Source: CAWBFD01 sp963788115
GTDB taxonomy: Bacteria > Actinomycetota > Thermoleophilia > Solirubrobacterales > 70-9
Reading direction: 5' to 3'
NCBI GenBank assembly: GCA_963788115.1
Contig: CAWBFD010000004.1
Coordinates: 1,426,001 to 1,490,000, forward strand
Length of the DNA stretch: 64,000 nt
Part shown: piece after piece, positions 32,980-40,740 of the stretch
Numbering within the stretch: the first letter of the stretch is position 1
Layout of the letters: every line of letters starts with the position of its first letter
Translations under genes and position numbers: made by a program
Notes under the pieces: model-generated
Told to the model about the DNA's origin: nothing
Database searches by the model: none
Seen by the model: only the letters and a program-made list of their open reading frames with translations

Positions 32980-34367
32980 TGGACTCTGCACCGACTCGCC
33001 TTCGCTTCGCCCCGTCGCCGACCGGGGCATTGCACATCGGGGGCGCTCGAACCGCGCTCTACAACTGGCTCGCGACGCGCGGCCGGGGTGGCAGGCTGGT
33101 GCTGCGGATCGAGGACACCGACCGCGAGCGCTCGACCCCGGAGAACGTCGAGCAGATCGTCGACGCCCTTCGCTGGCTCGAGCTCGACTGGGACGAGGGG
33201 CCCCTGAGCCAGTACGAGCGGCGCGAGCGCCACCGGGAGCGGATCGAGGAGCTGCTCGACGCCGGAAAGGCATATCGCGACCCGGCTAGCAGCGATCAGG
33301 TCCGGGCGTGGAGAAGCGAGCACGGCGGCGCCGGCTATCGCGGCACGGCGGTCGACGAGCCGGGGGCGGCCGTCCGCCTACGAGCTCCCGACGAGGGGGA
33401 GACCGTCGTCCACGACCTGATTCGCGGGGAGGTCCGGTTTGAGAACCGGCTCCAGGACGATCTCGTGATCGCCCGGGGAGACGGCACACCCGTCTACAAC
33501 TTCGCCGTTGCGGTCGACGATGCGGACATGGGCATCACCGACGTGATCCGCGGCGATGACCACCTCTCGAACACTCCGAAGCAGCTGCTGGTGCTCGACG
33601 CGCTCGGGATCGAACCGCCGACGTACGCGCACGTGCCGCTCCTGCACGGTCCCGACGGCCGCAAGCTGTCGAAGCGGCACGGCGCCGCGTCGGTCCAGGA
33701 GCTGCGCGAGGCTGGCTACCTGGCGGCCGCGGTTCGCAACTACGTCGCCCTGCTCGGCTGGGGCACCGAGGACGACACCACCTTGATGTCGACCGGCGAG
33801 CTCGTGGAGCGGTTTTCCATTGAGCGAGTGGGTCGCTCCTCGGCCGTGTTCGACGAGCAGAAGCTGCGTTGGATGAACGGCCGGTACATGCGAGAGCTGC
33901 CCGTCGATGAGTACGAGGAACACGTCGCCGACTACCTACGCCGCACCGATCCCGACGCCGGACTGGCATTTGAACGCGCGGCTCCGGAGCGGCGCCACGA
34001 TGCCTGCGCGATCGTCCAGGAGAAGGCGCAGACGCTGGCTGAGGTGTGGCCGCTGATCGGGTTCCTGTTCGACCACACGGCGGACGACTCGCGTGCATGG
34101 GGGAGGGTGATGACGCCGGACGCGCGGGAGCTCCTGTCGGCGGTGCTCGAGCGGCTGCGGGGGGTCGATCAGTGGACCCCGGAGGGAATCGAGGCCGCCC
34201 TCAGCGGACTCGTGTCCGAGCACGGGGTGAAGCCCGGTGCCGTGTACCAGCCGATTCGGGTTGCGATCACGGGGACCACGGTCTCGCCGGGCATCTTCGA
34301 GTCGCTTGCGGCGCTCGGACGCGAGCAGTCGCTGGGGAGGATCGAAGCGGCCGTCGCGCGACCCTAG
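32979..34367 (+). CDS. gltX: Glutamyl-tRNA synthetase
   Basis: A class I synthetase of 462 residues that charges tRNA-Glu. The HIGH-type motif is RFAPSPTGALHIGGARTAL and the KMSKS-type motif is KLSKRHGA. Other landmarks are RIEDTDRERS, VIRGDDHLSNTPKQ and LLGWGTEDD. The start MDSAPTRLRFAPSP fits the family; an in-frame ATG 8 codons upstream lies within the direct repeat and would add METCAPIS. With gatCAB in the same window, the enzyme may be non-discriminating and also charge tRNA-Gln for transamidation. Its promoter must now lie inside the decayed element. Confidence 0.95.
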   Translation: MDSAPTRLRFAPSPTGALHIGGARTALYNWLATRGRGGRLVLRIEDTDRERSTPENVEQIVDALRWLELDWDEGPLSQYERRERHRERIEELLDAGKAYRDPASSDQVRAWRSEHGGAGYRGTAVDEPGAAVRLRAPDEGETVVHDLIRGEVRFENRLQDDLVIARGDGTPVYNFAVAVDDADMGITDVIRGDDHLSNTPKQLLVLDALGIEPPTYAHVPLLHGPDGRKLSKRHGAASVQELREAGYLAAAVRNYVALLGWGTEDDTTLMSTGELVERFSIERVGRSSAVFDEQKLRWMNGRYMRELPVDEYEEHVADYLRRTDPDAGLAFERAAPERRHDACAIVQEKAQTLAEVWPLIGFLFDHTADDSRAWGRVMTPDARELLSAVLERLRGVDQWTPEGIEAALSGLVSEHGVKPGAVYQPIRVAITGTTVSPGIFESLAALGREQSLGRIEAAVARP

Positions 34368-34392
34368 CCGGCCCCGGAGCCGGCGCATCGAT

Positions 34393-35022
34393 TCAGTCGA
34401 TCAGCGAGCTCCGCAGTCCCAAAGCGACCGCGTGCGCGCGGTCGCGCGCCCCGAGCCTGGCGAGCACCGCCTTGGTGTGGGTTCGCACGGTCTCGGCGCT
34501 GAGCCCGAGGCGCTTCGCGGTCGCCGAGGTCGAATGCCCGTCGGCGATCATCTGCAGGATCTGGCGCTGGCGCCGGGTCAGCCTGGGGCCGTTCGATGCC
34601 GCTGTTCTCGCCCCGGCCGCGGGATCGACGAAGGTCTCCGCCTCGACCGCGGCCTCGACCGCACGGCGAAACGACTCCGGCGGCGAGCTCTTGGCGACGT
34701 ACGCGGTGGCGCCGGCATCGATCGCCTCGACCGCCGCGTGGCGCTCGGGCCGCGATCCGTGAGCGACGATGCCGAGGCCGGGCTGGGCTCTGCGAAGCGC
34801 TCGCACCGTGCCGATCCCCGACAGGCGGCCCTCGCCCACCAGCGAGCGACCGATGTCAACGATCGCGACATCGAAGCCCCCGACCCCGGTGACCAGCTGG
34901 AGCGCGCTGCGGCCGTCCTCGGCCTCCTCGACGCTGTACCGCTCCGCCAGCAGGCGTCGCACGCCGAGCCGTACCAGCGGATGGCTGTCGACGACGAGGC
35001 AGTACCGCTCGCCAGCACTCAT
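34393..35022 (-). CDS. NarL/LuxR-type response regulator
   Basis: A 209-residue two-domain regulator. The receiver domain has the acceptor Asp in VAIVDIGRS and the conserved Lys in YVAKSS. The LuxR HTH at residues 148-205 reads LTRRQRQILQMIADGHSTSATAKRL with VRTHTKAVLARLGA. The first receiver motif is weak (CLVVDSHPLVR, one acidic residue), so the Mg2+ site may be incomplete. No histidine kinase is adjacent, making it an orphan. It is convergent with gltX (25-base gap) and divergent from the Rrf2 gene. Confidence 0.85.
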   Translation of the reverse strand: MSAGERYCLVVDSHPLVRLGVRRLLAERYSVEEAEDGRSALQLVTGVGGFDVAIVDIGRSLVGEGRLSGIGTVRALRRAQPGLGIVAHGSRPERHAAVEAIDAGATAYVAKSSPPESFRRAVEAAVEAETFVDPAAGARTAASNGPRLTRRQRQILQMIADGHSTSATAKRLGLSAETVRTHTKAVLARLGARDRAHAVALGLRSSLID

Positions 35023-35196
35023 GTCATCTGCCCGAGGTCTACGCGCACTTCCCGGCCCCCAAAATACGAGCCGACCGGGGGAGCGCCGGTCGGTTCCAGC
35101 ATCCTAACCGGGCCTCGGGGACGTTGCGCCATGCGTCTCGCTATCTGCGCGGAATTCCTTGGGACACCCACCCAACGCATCTGCGAGGCTCCCGGT

Positions 35197-35595
35197 GTGA
35201 TCTCCGTGACCTCGAAATCGCGGTACGCGGTGATCGCGCTGGCCGAGCTCGCCCGGGCCGGCGACCGGCCGGTGCCGATCGCGCAGGTGGCCGAGCGGCG
35301 CGACATGCCCGTGCAGTTCCTGGAGCAGCTCTTCTCCACGCTGCGTCGCGACGGCCTGCTGCAGAGCCAGCGCGGGGTCAAGGGCGGCTACACGCTCGCC
35401 CGCCCGCCCGACCAGATCACGGTGCTCGAGGTGGTGCAGTCACTCGACGGCAAGCTCGGCGAGGAGGGGCGCGAGGCCGGCGGCATCTGGGCCGAGGGAG
35501 TCGAGGCGCTCCGCGACGTGTTCCGCTCGACCACGATCGCCGACATCTCCCGCCGCCAGCGCGAGGAGGCGGGCTCGCACACGTACCACATCTAG
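35197..35595 (+). CDS. Rrf2-family transcription regulator without Fe-S ligands
   Basis: A 132-residue winged-helix regulator. It begins VTSKSRYAVIALAELA, followed by the recognition helix region DMPVQFLEQLFSTLRRDGLL and the wing RGVKGGYTLARPPDQITVLEVV. There is no cysteine at all, so it cannot bind an Fe-S cluster like IscR/NsrR and resembles the Cys-less CymR type. A start at the GTG (VISVTSK) fits the family; the frame is open far upstream through unrelated sequence. cysK-cysE lie 6.4 kb downstream, but a regulatory link is only a guess. Confidence 0.85.
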   Translation: MISVTSKSRYAVIALAELARAGDRPVPIAQVAERRDMPVQFLEQLFSTLRRDGLLQSQRGVKGGYTLARPPDQITVLEVVQSLDGKLGEEGREAGGIWAEGVEALRDVFRSTTIADISRRQREEAGSHTYHI

Positions 35596-35840
35596 AACGC
35601 ACCCCGGCGTAGAGCCGGCTTCCGCTTGATAGAGCCAAGTAGGACTGCTGGGGAACCCCTCAGAACCGCTCCCACGGGGTCCCGACTGCACCGCAACTGC
35701 ACCGCACCCCCGGCAGCGAGCGCAAGGCGCCGGCGTCCGGGAAGCAGGCCGACGGGCACCGCTCGGGGGCGTAGTCTTGGCCGCGATGGACGACCCGGAA
35801 CGACCGTTCACGCTCCGCGCCTGGAGATAGGGCCGAGCGC
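35596..35840. other. Gene-poor stretch
   Basis: No convincing gene is seen. A 14-codon frame starting at 35785 (MDDPERPFTLRAW) ends in TAG and looks like the beginning of a lost gene. The rest shows no repeat or RNA motif I recognise. Confidence 0.4.
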
Positions 35841-36246
35841 CTACGCGATTCTGTTCACGCGCGACTTGTCCCGCGTGCAGAGGTACCCGTGCTTCCGCTC
35901 CCTCGTGACGACCGCGAAGTACTTGAACGGGCGGCTGCGGACGTCCATCCGCATACCCCACACGCCGCGGCGGCTCCCAGGGACTCCCCCGGGGAAGGTA
36001 GTCGATGTCCCCTCCAACCTCCGATCTGCGCCGCGCTTTCGGATGTACAGCTTTACGTCCTGACGCTTCTCGCAGGCGTTCTTGTGCGCCCTCACGTACC
36101 CGTGCGCGAGCAAGCCTCGACCAGATTGATCGTGATCCTGCTCTTGACCGTCTCCCGCCGCCGTGCGCCTGCGAGGTGGCCACCGCGAGGGTGGTCGTGG
36201 CGAGCGCGGCGACCGCGAGCATGCTGATCCTTTGAGTCCTCATCAT
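35841..36246 (-). pseudogene. Secreted beta-rich protein, frameshifted
   Basis: A strong ribosome-binding site (AAGGAGGTG) precedes ATG-ATG and a signal peptide reading ISMLAVAALATTTLAVATSQA. After about 32 codons the frame drifts. The plausible continuation TVKSRITINLVEACS is in a second frame, and YVRAHKNACEKRQDVKLYIRK through YFAVVTRERKHGYLC is in a third. The joined product would be a roughly 130-residue secreted domain with two Cys pairs, a type common in this kind of genome. Two frame changes mean decay or sequencing error. Confidence 0.55.
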
Positions 36247-36299
36247 GCACCTCCTTGTCGTCGTGGACTCGGAGCTTGGTGCTGGAACGCGTGTAGCGC

Positions 36300-36817
36300 C
36301 TAACCGTTCCCCGAGCGCAGGTGCTGGAGGTGGAGGACCTGGACGCCGTGGCAGTCCCAGGTCCCACTGCGGAAAGAGTGACGTCCTCCAGCGTGACCGA
36401 CAGGGTGCCATCGGCCTTGTTCTTGTTGTGCTTCCGGAACTCGCCCCGGAAGTTGATCCAAGCGTCGATCCGCTGGGAGCTGGTTTGCCCGACGGCGTCG
36501 AGGACCAGTTCGTTGAAGTGCCACCTCCTGTGGTGGACGGCGGCATCGATGGCTATGTCGCGTCGGAAGATATCGCCGGTGACGGGTTCGTCCAGATCCG
36601 TCTGGAGTGTCGTCGGCCCGCTCTTCGGGCAGTTGACTCTGAATTGGAAGAACTCCACGGCCTTGACCCGTTTGTTCTTCCCATTCCGGCGCTCGACCTC
36701 CATCGAGGCCGTGGCGCCATCATTTGTCGGCCTGAACGTGGCACTGCCGCCGAATGCGACGGACGGCACCACCAGGGCGATGATCAGCCCCGCCGCAAGC
36801 AGGAATCGCTTACCCAT
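36300..36817 (-). CDS. Secreted protein of unknown function, possible C-terminal frameshift
   Basis: Starts MGKRFLLAAGLIIALVVPSVAFGG, a clear signal peptide preceded by GGAAGGACGAG. The mature part reads FRPTNDGATASMEVERRNGKNKR, then FFQFRVNCPKSG, and DAWINFRGEFRKHNKNKADGTLSVTLEDVTL. The opening frame then turns into Ser/Arg-rich sequence and runs into the next gene. Shifting one base near 36375 gives WDCHGVQVLHLQHLRSGNG and a stop at 36300, a more protein-like end with a partner cysteine. The coordinates assume that shift. Family not recognised. Confidence 0.5.
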
Positions 36818-37172
36818 CTCGTCCTTCCCTTCCGGTGGGCTAGCGATCGCGCCTACCCCCCATTGAGTTCGATTGCTTAGGGGGAGGCTCCAACACGGCG
36901 GTATACATCCGGTACACACGCCCGTCTTACGCGGCCACGCCGTGGTCGCGCTCGTCAGCCCGAGGGGCCGGGGGCTGGGCAATACCTGAACTCAGCGCAT
37001 ACCCGGAATCCAGTACCCGATCAGGGGGCTGGGCGACGATTCCGGTAGTTCGGTGCGTCAGCCGCGCCGGAATGCATGCCGCCCTCCCTTTGCCCTGCGA
37101 GCGGGTCGCTCATTGCGACTCAAGCGGCTCTCACCCGGGCCTGCACTCGCAGATTGACTGTGTGAGCCCCTT
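36818..37172. other. Intergenic region with bulged inverted repeat
   Basis: No gene found. GCCTACCCCC (36851-36860) and GGGGGAGGC (36880-36888) are inverted copies with one bulged base, about 35-45 bases upstream of the secreted-protein gene, so they could be an operator or leader hairpin. The string GGGGGCTGGGC occurs twice, near 36967 and 37023. Confidence 0.4.
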
Positions 37173-37571
37173 TCAGTTGGCCTGGCGCCGTTCTCGACGG
37201 GCGCGGCGACGCTCCCGCGGACTGGGGCCCTCGGCCTTCTGCCTCAGGTATTGCTGCGCGACCGAGGTCAGCAGTGCGACGAGTACGCCGAACCCGGTGA
37301 GGATGTAGATGATCGTGAAGATCTGCGTTCCGTCGGTGGTCGGGGTGAAGTCTCCGTAGCCAACGGTGGTCAGGGTCACGACCGAGAAGTAGAGGGCCTC
37401 GATGATGGTCCAGTCCTCGAAGCGCCAGTAGAAGATCGTCCCCGTGAGCACCAGGACGCCGGCGACCACCGGCAACGCCTTGGTCTCGGGATCGCGCCAG
37501 ACGGCGGCGAAGGCCCGCGCAAGCTCCCGGGCCGCAAGGAGAAGGGGAATCACCTGGTGGGGTTTCGCCAC
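37173..37571 (-). CDS. Two-helix potassium channel-like protein
   Basis: A 132-residue membrane protein with helix ALPVVAGVLVLTGTIFYW, the pore loop and selectivity filter TLTTVGYGDFTP, and helix TIIYILTGFGVLVALLTSV, then a very basic tail. This is the minimal ion-channel-2 (KcsA-like) architecture; four copies would form a K+-selective pore. There is no RCK regulatory domain. It has its own short upstream region and no obvious partner. Confidence 0.9.
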   Translation of the reverse strand: MAKPHQVIPLLLAARELARAFAAVWRDPETKALPVVAGVLVLTGTIFYWRFEDWTIIEALYFSVVTLTTVGYGDFTPTTDGTQIFTIIYILTGFGVLVALLTSVAQQYLRQKAEGPSPRERRRARRERRQAN

Positions 37572-37625
37572 ATCCGTGCCCTTTCCTGGGCACAGTGGTG
37601 GAGCCTCATCACCCTTACGGCTTGG

Positions 37626-37898
37626 CTAGACGCGGGCTAGGTTCCTGCACCACCGCCGGCGGGTCGCGACCGTCTCGACCGCGTAGAGCTCGCGGAACTC
37701 CGGTGCTCCGGGGTACCAATCGTCGTCCCGGACCAGCTCCTCGGGATCACGATCGGCGGCGAATAGACGCTCGACCGCCGCTCGGTCGATCGGCACCCGT
37801 TCGATGTCCTCCCCGCGATAACGGCATGCCGGCGAGCAGAACAGGTGCCCGCGGCGATGCGGGACGAACTCACGGCCGCAGCTCAGGCACTCGGCCAC
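37626..37898 (-). CDS. Small protein with N-terminal zinc-finger-like motif
   Basis: A 90-residue protein. CLSCGREFVPHRRGHLFCSPAC is a C-x2-C...C-x3-C site of the treble-clef type seen in small zinc proteins; the run given is split here as CLSCGREF and LFCSPAC. The remainder is acidic (DRDPEELVRDDDWYPG) with one later Cys. Function unknown. It is divergent from the first SnoaL-like gene. Confidence 0.6.
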   Translation of the reverse strand: MAECLSCGREFVPHRRGHLFCSPACRYRGEDIERVPIDRAAVERLFAADRDPEELVRDDDWYPGAPEFRELYAVETVATRRRWCRNLARV

Positions 37899-37980
37899 GG
37901 GCGCGGGTTTTCCTTGTCCCGAGCTGGTCGGGGGTATTTCAGATCGAGGATTTCCGGCTCGCGGCCCTCCCCTCCCGCGA

Positions 37981-37986
37981 GATACT
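37981..37986 (+). promoter_or_regulatory. GATACT -10 element, leaderless SnoaL-like gene (copy a)
   Basis: GATACT lies exactly 9 bases before the start codon. The same hexamer and spacing precede copies c and d of the family, while copy b, second in an operon, lacks it. Confidence 0.6.
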
Positions 37987-37995
37987 TGATGGGCG

Positions 37996-38473
37996 ATGTC
38001 GCAGGAGAACGTGGAGCTGGTTCGGCGCCACCTTGAGCCCCGCGAGGGCGAGGACCTCGTCCCGATCTTCCGCGAGTTCCTCGATCGACTTGGACCAACG
38101 CCCGACTTGGCTACGGTGCTGGCCGAGTGGGCCGACGACCCTTCCTGGCGCTACGTCCATCCGGAGGTCGAGTGGGAGCTCGGCGGGGGCGGCGGCCCGC
38201 TGGACACGAAGGCAACCGGACCGGATCGAGGTCACTCGTATGTGGGCGCAGTGGGTTGAAGTCTGGGAGAGCTACGTCTACCGGATGGTCGAATACCGCG
38301 ACCTCGGCGAGTGGGTGTTCGCGCTCGCCGATGTTCGCGCGAAGGGTCGGGGCGGGATCCCGGTCGAGATGCGCACCTTCGAGATGCGGAGGGTCCGGGA
38401 TGGCAAGATCGCCGTCGTCAAAATCTCCCGCTCTGAACGCGAAGCCCTCGAAGCCGCCGGGCTGCGGGAGTAG
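37996..38473 (+). pseudogene. SnoaL-like protein, copy a, with one frameshift
   Basis: Begins MSQENVELVRRHLEP and runs in frame to about 38220 (WRYVHPEVEWELGGGGG). Family sequence then continues in the next frame as IEVTRMWAQWVEVWESY, VYRMVEYRDLGEWVF and the terminal REALEAAGLRE. Joined, the product would be about 158 residues with the NTF2/SnoaL alpha-beta barrel. Members bind small molecules and some are polyketide cyclases or isomerases, but this branch is uncharacterised. The single shift could be a sequencing error. The stop is followed after 3 bases by copy b. Confidence 0.65.
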
Positions 38474-38476
38474 GCG

Positions 38477-38869
38477 ATGTCGCAGGAGAACGTGGAGCTG
38501 GTGCTGAAGGAGTTGGAGTACTGGAACCGGGGCGATATGGATGCGTTTGTTGGGTTGTGGGACGACGACGTCGTGCTCCGAGCCGCCGAGGGTTGGCCGG
38601 AGCGTGTCTTTCGCGGAAAGGAAGCAGTGCGCTCCTTCTATGAGGGCTTCGCGGAAACAGTGGGCCGCGACTCGGTGATCGAGGATCTGATCGATGCAGG
38701 TGACGTCGTGGTCACGCGAACGCGAGCGCACATGACCGGCGTGCAGTCGGGATTCGAAGGGGATATGCGGTTCACCCAGGTCACGACGTTCAGAAAGGGC
38801 AAGGTCGTGCTGGCCGAGTTCTTTTGGGATCACGCGGAAGCCCTCGAAGCCGCCGGGGTGCGGGAGTAG
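38477..38869 (+). CDS. SnoaL-like protein, copy b
   Basis: A 130-residue NTF2-fold protein. N-terminus MSQENVELVLKELEYWNRGDMDAF; core WDDDVVLRAAEGWPERVFRGKEAV, DLIDAGDVVVTRTRAHM; C-terminus EALEAAGVRE. It is complete. The same 5' sequence (GGCGATGTCGCAGGAGAACGTGGAG across the start; key part ATGTCGCAGGAGAAC) is shared with copy a. It is probably cotranscribed with copy a. Function unknown; the barrel cavity suggests a small hydrophobic ligand or substrate. Confidence 0.85.
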   Translation: MSQENVELVLKELEYWNRGDMDAFVGLWDDDVVLRAAEGWPERVFRGKEAVRSFYEGFAETVGRDSVIEDLIDAGDVVVTRTRAHMTGVQSGFEGDMRFTQVTTFRKGKVVLAEFFWDHAEALEAAGVRE

Positions 38870-38940
38870 GCCCTCGCTCATGTGATGCTCCATTGGGCCC
38901 TCGCCAGCTTCGGGGCACAGGTGAACTGCCAGGGTGACCC

Positions 38941-39249
38941 GACTACACGTACCGGAGCACCGTCGCCAGCCGCAGCGGGCGCTTCCTGATCGGCGTCAGC
39001 GCCGAGAACCGCGCCGGCGCCCGCGTCGAGGGCGGCGACGAGGTAGACGCGGAAATCGAGCTCGACACCGAGTCGCGCGAGGTCGGGGTGCCGAGAGACC
39101 TGGCCGAGGCCCTCGCCGGCGACAAGGAGGCCGAGAGCTACTTCAGAGCCTGACGCCGACCCAGCGCAAGTACGTCGTGAAGAACATCGGGGACGCCAAG
39201 CAGGCCGAGACTCGCGAGCGGCGAACGCGTCTTGCGGGCACGGTCTTGT
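38941..39249 (+). pseudogene. YdeI/OmdA-like (DUF1905) protein remnant, frameshifted
   Basis: The first part reads YTYRSTVASRSGRFLIGVSA, ENRAGARVEGGDEVDAEIEL, VPRDLAEALAGDKEAESYF and then stops. The family continuation SLTPTQRKYVVKNIGDAKQAETRERR is in the neighbouring frame from about 39150. The order DUF1905-like barrel then YdeI C-terminal helices matches known two-domain proteins. No good start codon is visible. The second part stays open and in frame with the MSQENVE start of copy c. Confidence 0.6.
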
Positions 39250-39254
39250 CGGTC

Positions 39255-39260
39255 GATACT
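39255..39260 (+). promoter_or_regulatory. GATACT -10 element, leaderless SnoaL-like gene (copy c)
   Basis: GATACT then nine bases (GGGCGGGCG) then ATG. The 14-base string GATACTGGGCGGGC is identical upstream of copy d on the opposite strand. Confidence 0.6.
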
Positions 39261-39269
39261 GGGCGGGCG

Positions 39270-39698
39270 ATGTCGCAGGAGAACGTCGAGATCGTCCGCC
39301 AGCTGATCGCCGACATCTGGGCGCAGCCTGACCCGCCGGATCTCTCAGGCAGAGTGCATCCGCAGGTCGAGATCGTCACCTCCCCGGATTTCCCGGAACA
39401 GACCGTCCTGTCCGGGTTCGCCGCCTTCGAGCGGTGGACCAGGCGGTGGTCCGAGATGTTCAGGGACTATGACCTTCAGCCGGAGCGGTTCTGGGATCAG
39501 GGCGACGAGGTCGTGGTGGCGCTGCACGAACGTGCGACGGCGGGGCGCAGCGGGATCCCGATCGACGATCACTACGCGCACGTGTGGACGTTCCGCGAGG
39601 GGGTCGTGACCCGAGTCCAGGTGTTCAGGAGCGCGGACCAAGCCCTCGAAGCCGCCGGGTTGCGGGAGTCGGACGCCGGTCACGAGCTACCCCCGTAG
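39270..39698 (+). CDS. SnoaL-like protein, copy c
   Basis: A 142-residue NTF2-fold protein starting MSQENVEIVRQLIADIWAQ. Core segments are VHPQVEIVTSPDFPEQTVL, RFWDQGDEVVVALHERAT and HVWTFREGVVTRVQVF. The usual terminal QALEAAGLRE is followed by nine extra residues (SDAGHELPP), so a former stop may have been lost. The open frame extends upstream through the YdeI remnant, but the conserved ATG and promoter spacing fix the start. Confidence 0.83.
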   Translation: MSQENVEIVRQLIADIWAQPDPPDLSGRVHPQVEIVTSPDFPEQTVLSGFAAFERWTRRWSEMFRDYDLQPERFWDQGDEVVVALHERATAGRSGIPIDDHYAHVWTFREGVVTRVQVFRSADQALEAAGLRESDAGHELPP

Positions 39699-39700
39699 TA

Positions 39701-39934
39701 ATGGAAATGGAGCGCCTGACGATCCGGCTCTCGGCGGATGATCGCGCCACGCTCGACCGGCTCCGGGGCCGACGCAGCGCGGGGGCTTACCTGCGGGGCC
39801 TGATCCGGGCCGCGGCGGGCCAGGACAGTCGCTCACGGAGCCACCGTCGCAGGTTGGCGCTCCGCTCATCTTTCACATGTGCGAGACCGAGCGCAAGCTC
39901 GTCAGCCCTCCAGCAGGCGAAGGTCGCACGCTAG
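39701..39934 (+). CDS. Ribbon-helix-helix-like small protein
   Basis: A 77-residue protein that starts 2 bases after copy c. The first 40 residues (MEMERLTIRLSADDRATLDRL, then GAYLRGLIRAAAG) have the strand-helix-helix pattern of Arc/CopG-type DNA-binding proteins or antitoxins. The rest is basic and serine-rich and looks unlike a real domain, so the gene may be frameshifted. No toxin partner is seen. Confidence 0.5.
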   Translation: MEMERLTIRLSADDRATLDRLRGRRSAGAYLRGLIRAAAGQDSRSRSHRRRLALRSSFTCARPSASSSALQQAKVAR

Positions 39935-40057
39935 GCGACCAGCCGCCGACGGAGAGCACGGCACGCCAGATGACGCACATCTGAACGCCCAGCCGGCAGT
40001 GCTGCTCCCTCGTGCGAGGCTGCGACTTCAACCGGCGCGTGTCTCCCGATGCCCCGC

Positions 40058-40063
40058 TAGGCT
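40058..40063 (+). promoter_or_regulatory. -10-like TAGGCT before small membrane protein gene
   Basis: TAGGCT lies 7 bases before a GTG codon with no ribosome-binding site, and the downstream frame is a clean membrane protein, supporting a leaderless GTG start. Confidence 0.4.
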
Positions 40064-40070
40064 CGCCCCT

Positions 40071-40373
40071 GTGACCGTGCTCAAGTCTCCTCGCCCCGGG
40101 CGGGCAAGAACGATTCAGACTGGAGTCGGGGCGGTCCTTGCGGCCGCGTCCGCGCTGGTGATCATCTACTGCTTCCTCGCGGGCACGAACGGGGACATGA
40201 CCGCGGCCTTGATCGGACTTGGGGCGACGGTGCCGTTCTTCGTCGGTGTGTGGCTCGCCGGCGCCGCAGAAACTGACCCGCGTCCGCTAAACCCTTCGAC
40301 CCCCCGCCGCCACTCGCGAGGAATCCACCTCGACGTCCAGGCCGCTGCGCCCGATCCGCACGACGACGACTGA
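40071..40373 (+). CDS. Small two-helix membrane protein
   Basis: A 100-residue protein: basic N-terminus, helix TGVGAVLAAASALVIIYCFLA, short loop GTNGDMT, helix AALIGLGATVPFFVGVWLAG, then a hydrophilic acidic tail ending DPHDDD. No family recognised. The GTG start is supported by the -10-like hexamer; the frame also runs upstream through arginine-rich non-protein-like sequence. Confidence 0.55.
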   Translation: MTVLKSPRPGRARTIQTGVGAVLAAASALVIIYCFLAGTNGDMTAALIGLGATVPFFVGVWLAGAAETDPRPLNPSTPRRHSRGIHLDVQAAAPDPHDDD

Positions 40374-40387
40374 AGCGGCCCCGCCCC

Positions 40388-40738
40388 TCAGGCGCTCTTC
40401 TCGTCGAGACGCTGGAGCAGCTCATGCGCCGCCAACTCAATCTCCTTGTGGCGCCACTCAGCCGCTCGATAGTGACACGCGATCAGGCCAGTCCGATGGA
40501 TTCGACGAAAGTCCCCGTAGACGAAGGCGTATCGGCCCTTGGTCTCATCCGCAGCCCCGTCAGTGAGCCCGAGGTGCCACTCGGCGTACTCGGTCCAAGG
40601 ATGAGCGGCCAGGAACCCGTTTTCCTCGTCGGCGCCGGGCTGAACCTCTCCCCAGTCGCTGTCGAGAACGTACTGGCGGGCGTCGATGAGGCGCCGCGCC
40701 CGCGCGATCCCACGCTTGTTGACCGTGTAGGAAGCCAT
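40388..40738 (-). CDS. Conserved hypothetical protein
   Basis: A 116-residue soluble protein starting MASYTVNKRGIARARRLIDA, with QYVLDSDWGEVQPGADEEN, WTEYAEWHLGLTDGA and RYAFVYGDFRRIHRTGLIA. The balanced composition, with many aromatic residues and no frameshift, indicates a real gene. It begins 2 bases after SnoaL-like copy d on the same strand, so they are cotranscribed. I do not recognise a domain; it would be worth testing as a functional partner of that copy. Confidence 0.75.
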   Translation of the reverse strand: MASYTVNKRGIARARRLIDARQYVLDSDWGEVQPGADEENGFLAAHPWTEYAEWHLGLTDGAADETKGRYAFVYGDFRRIHRTGLIACHYRAAEWRHKEIELAAHELLQRLDEKSA

Positions 40739-40740
40739 GC

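Noticed and set aside
39701..39934. Toxin-antitoxin module at the ribbon-helix-helix gene
   Set aside because: No toxin-like gene is adjacent on the same strand; the neighbour is a two-helix membrane protein with its own promoter-like element.
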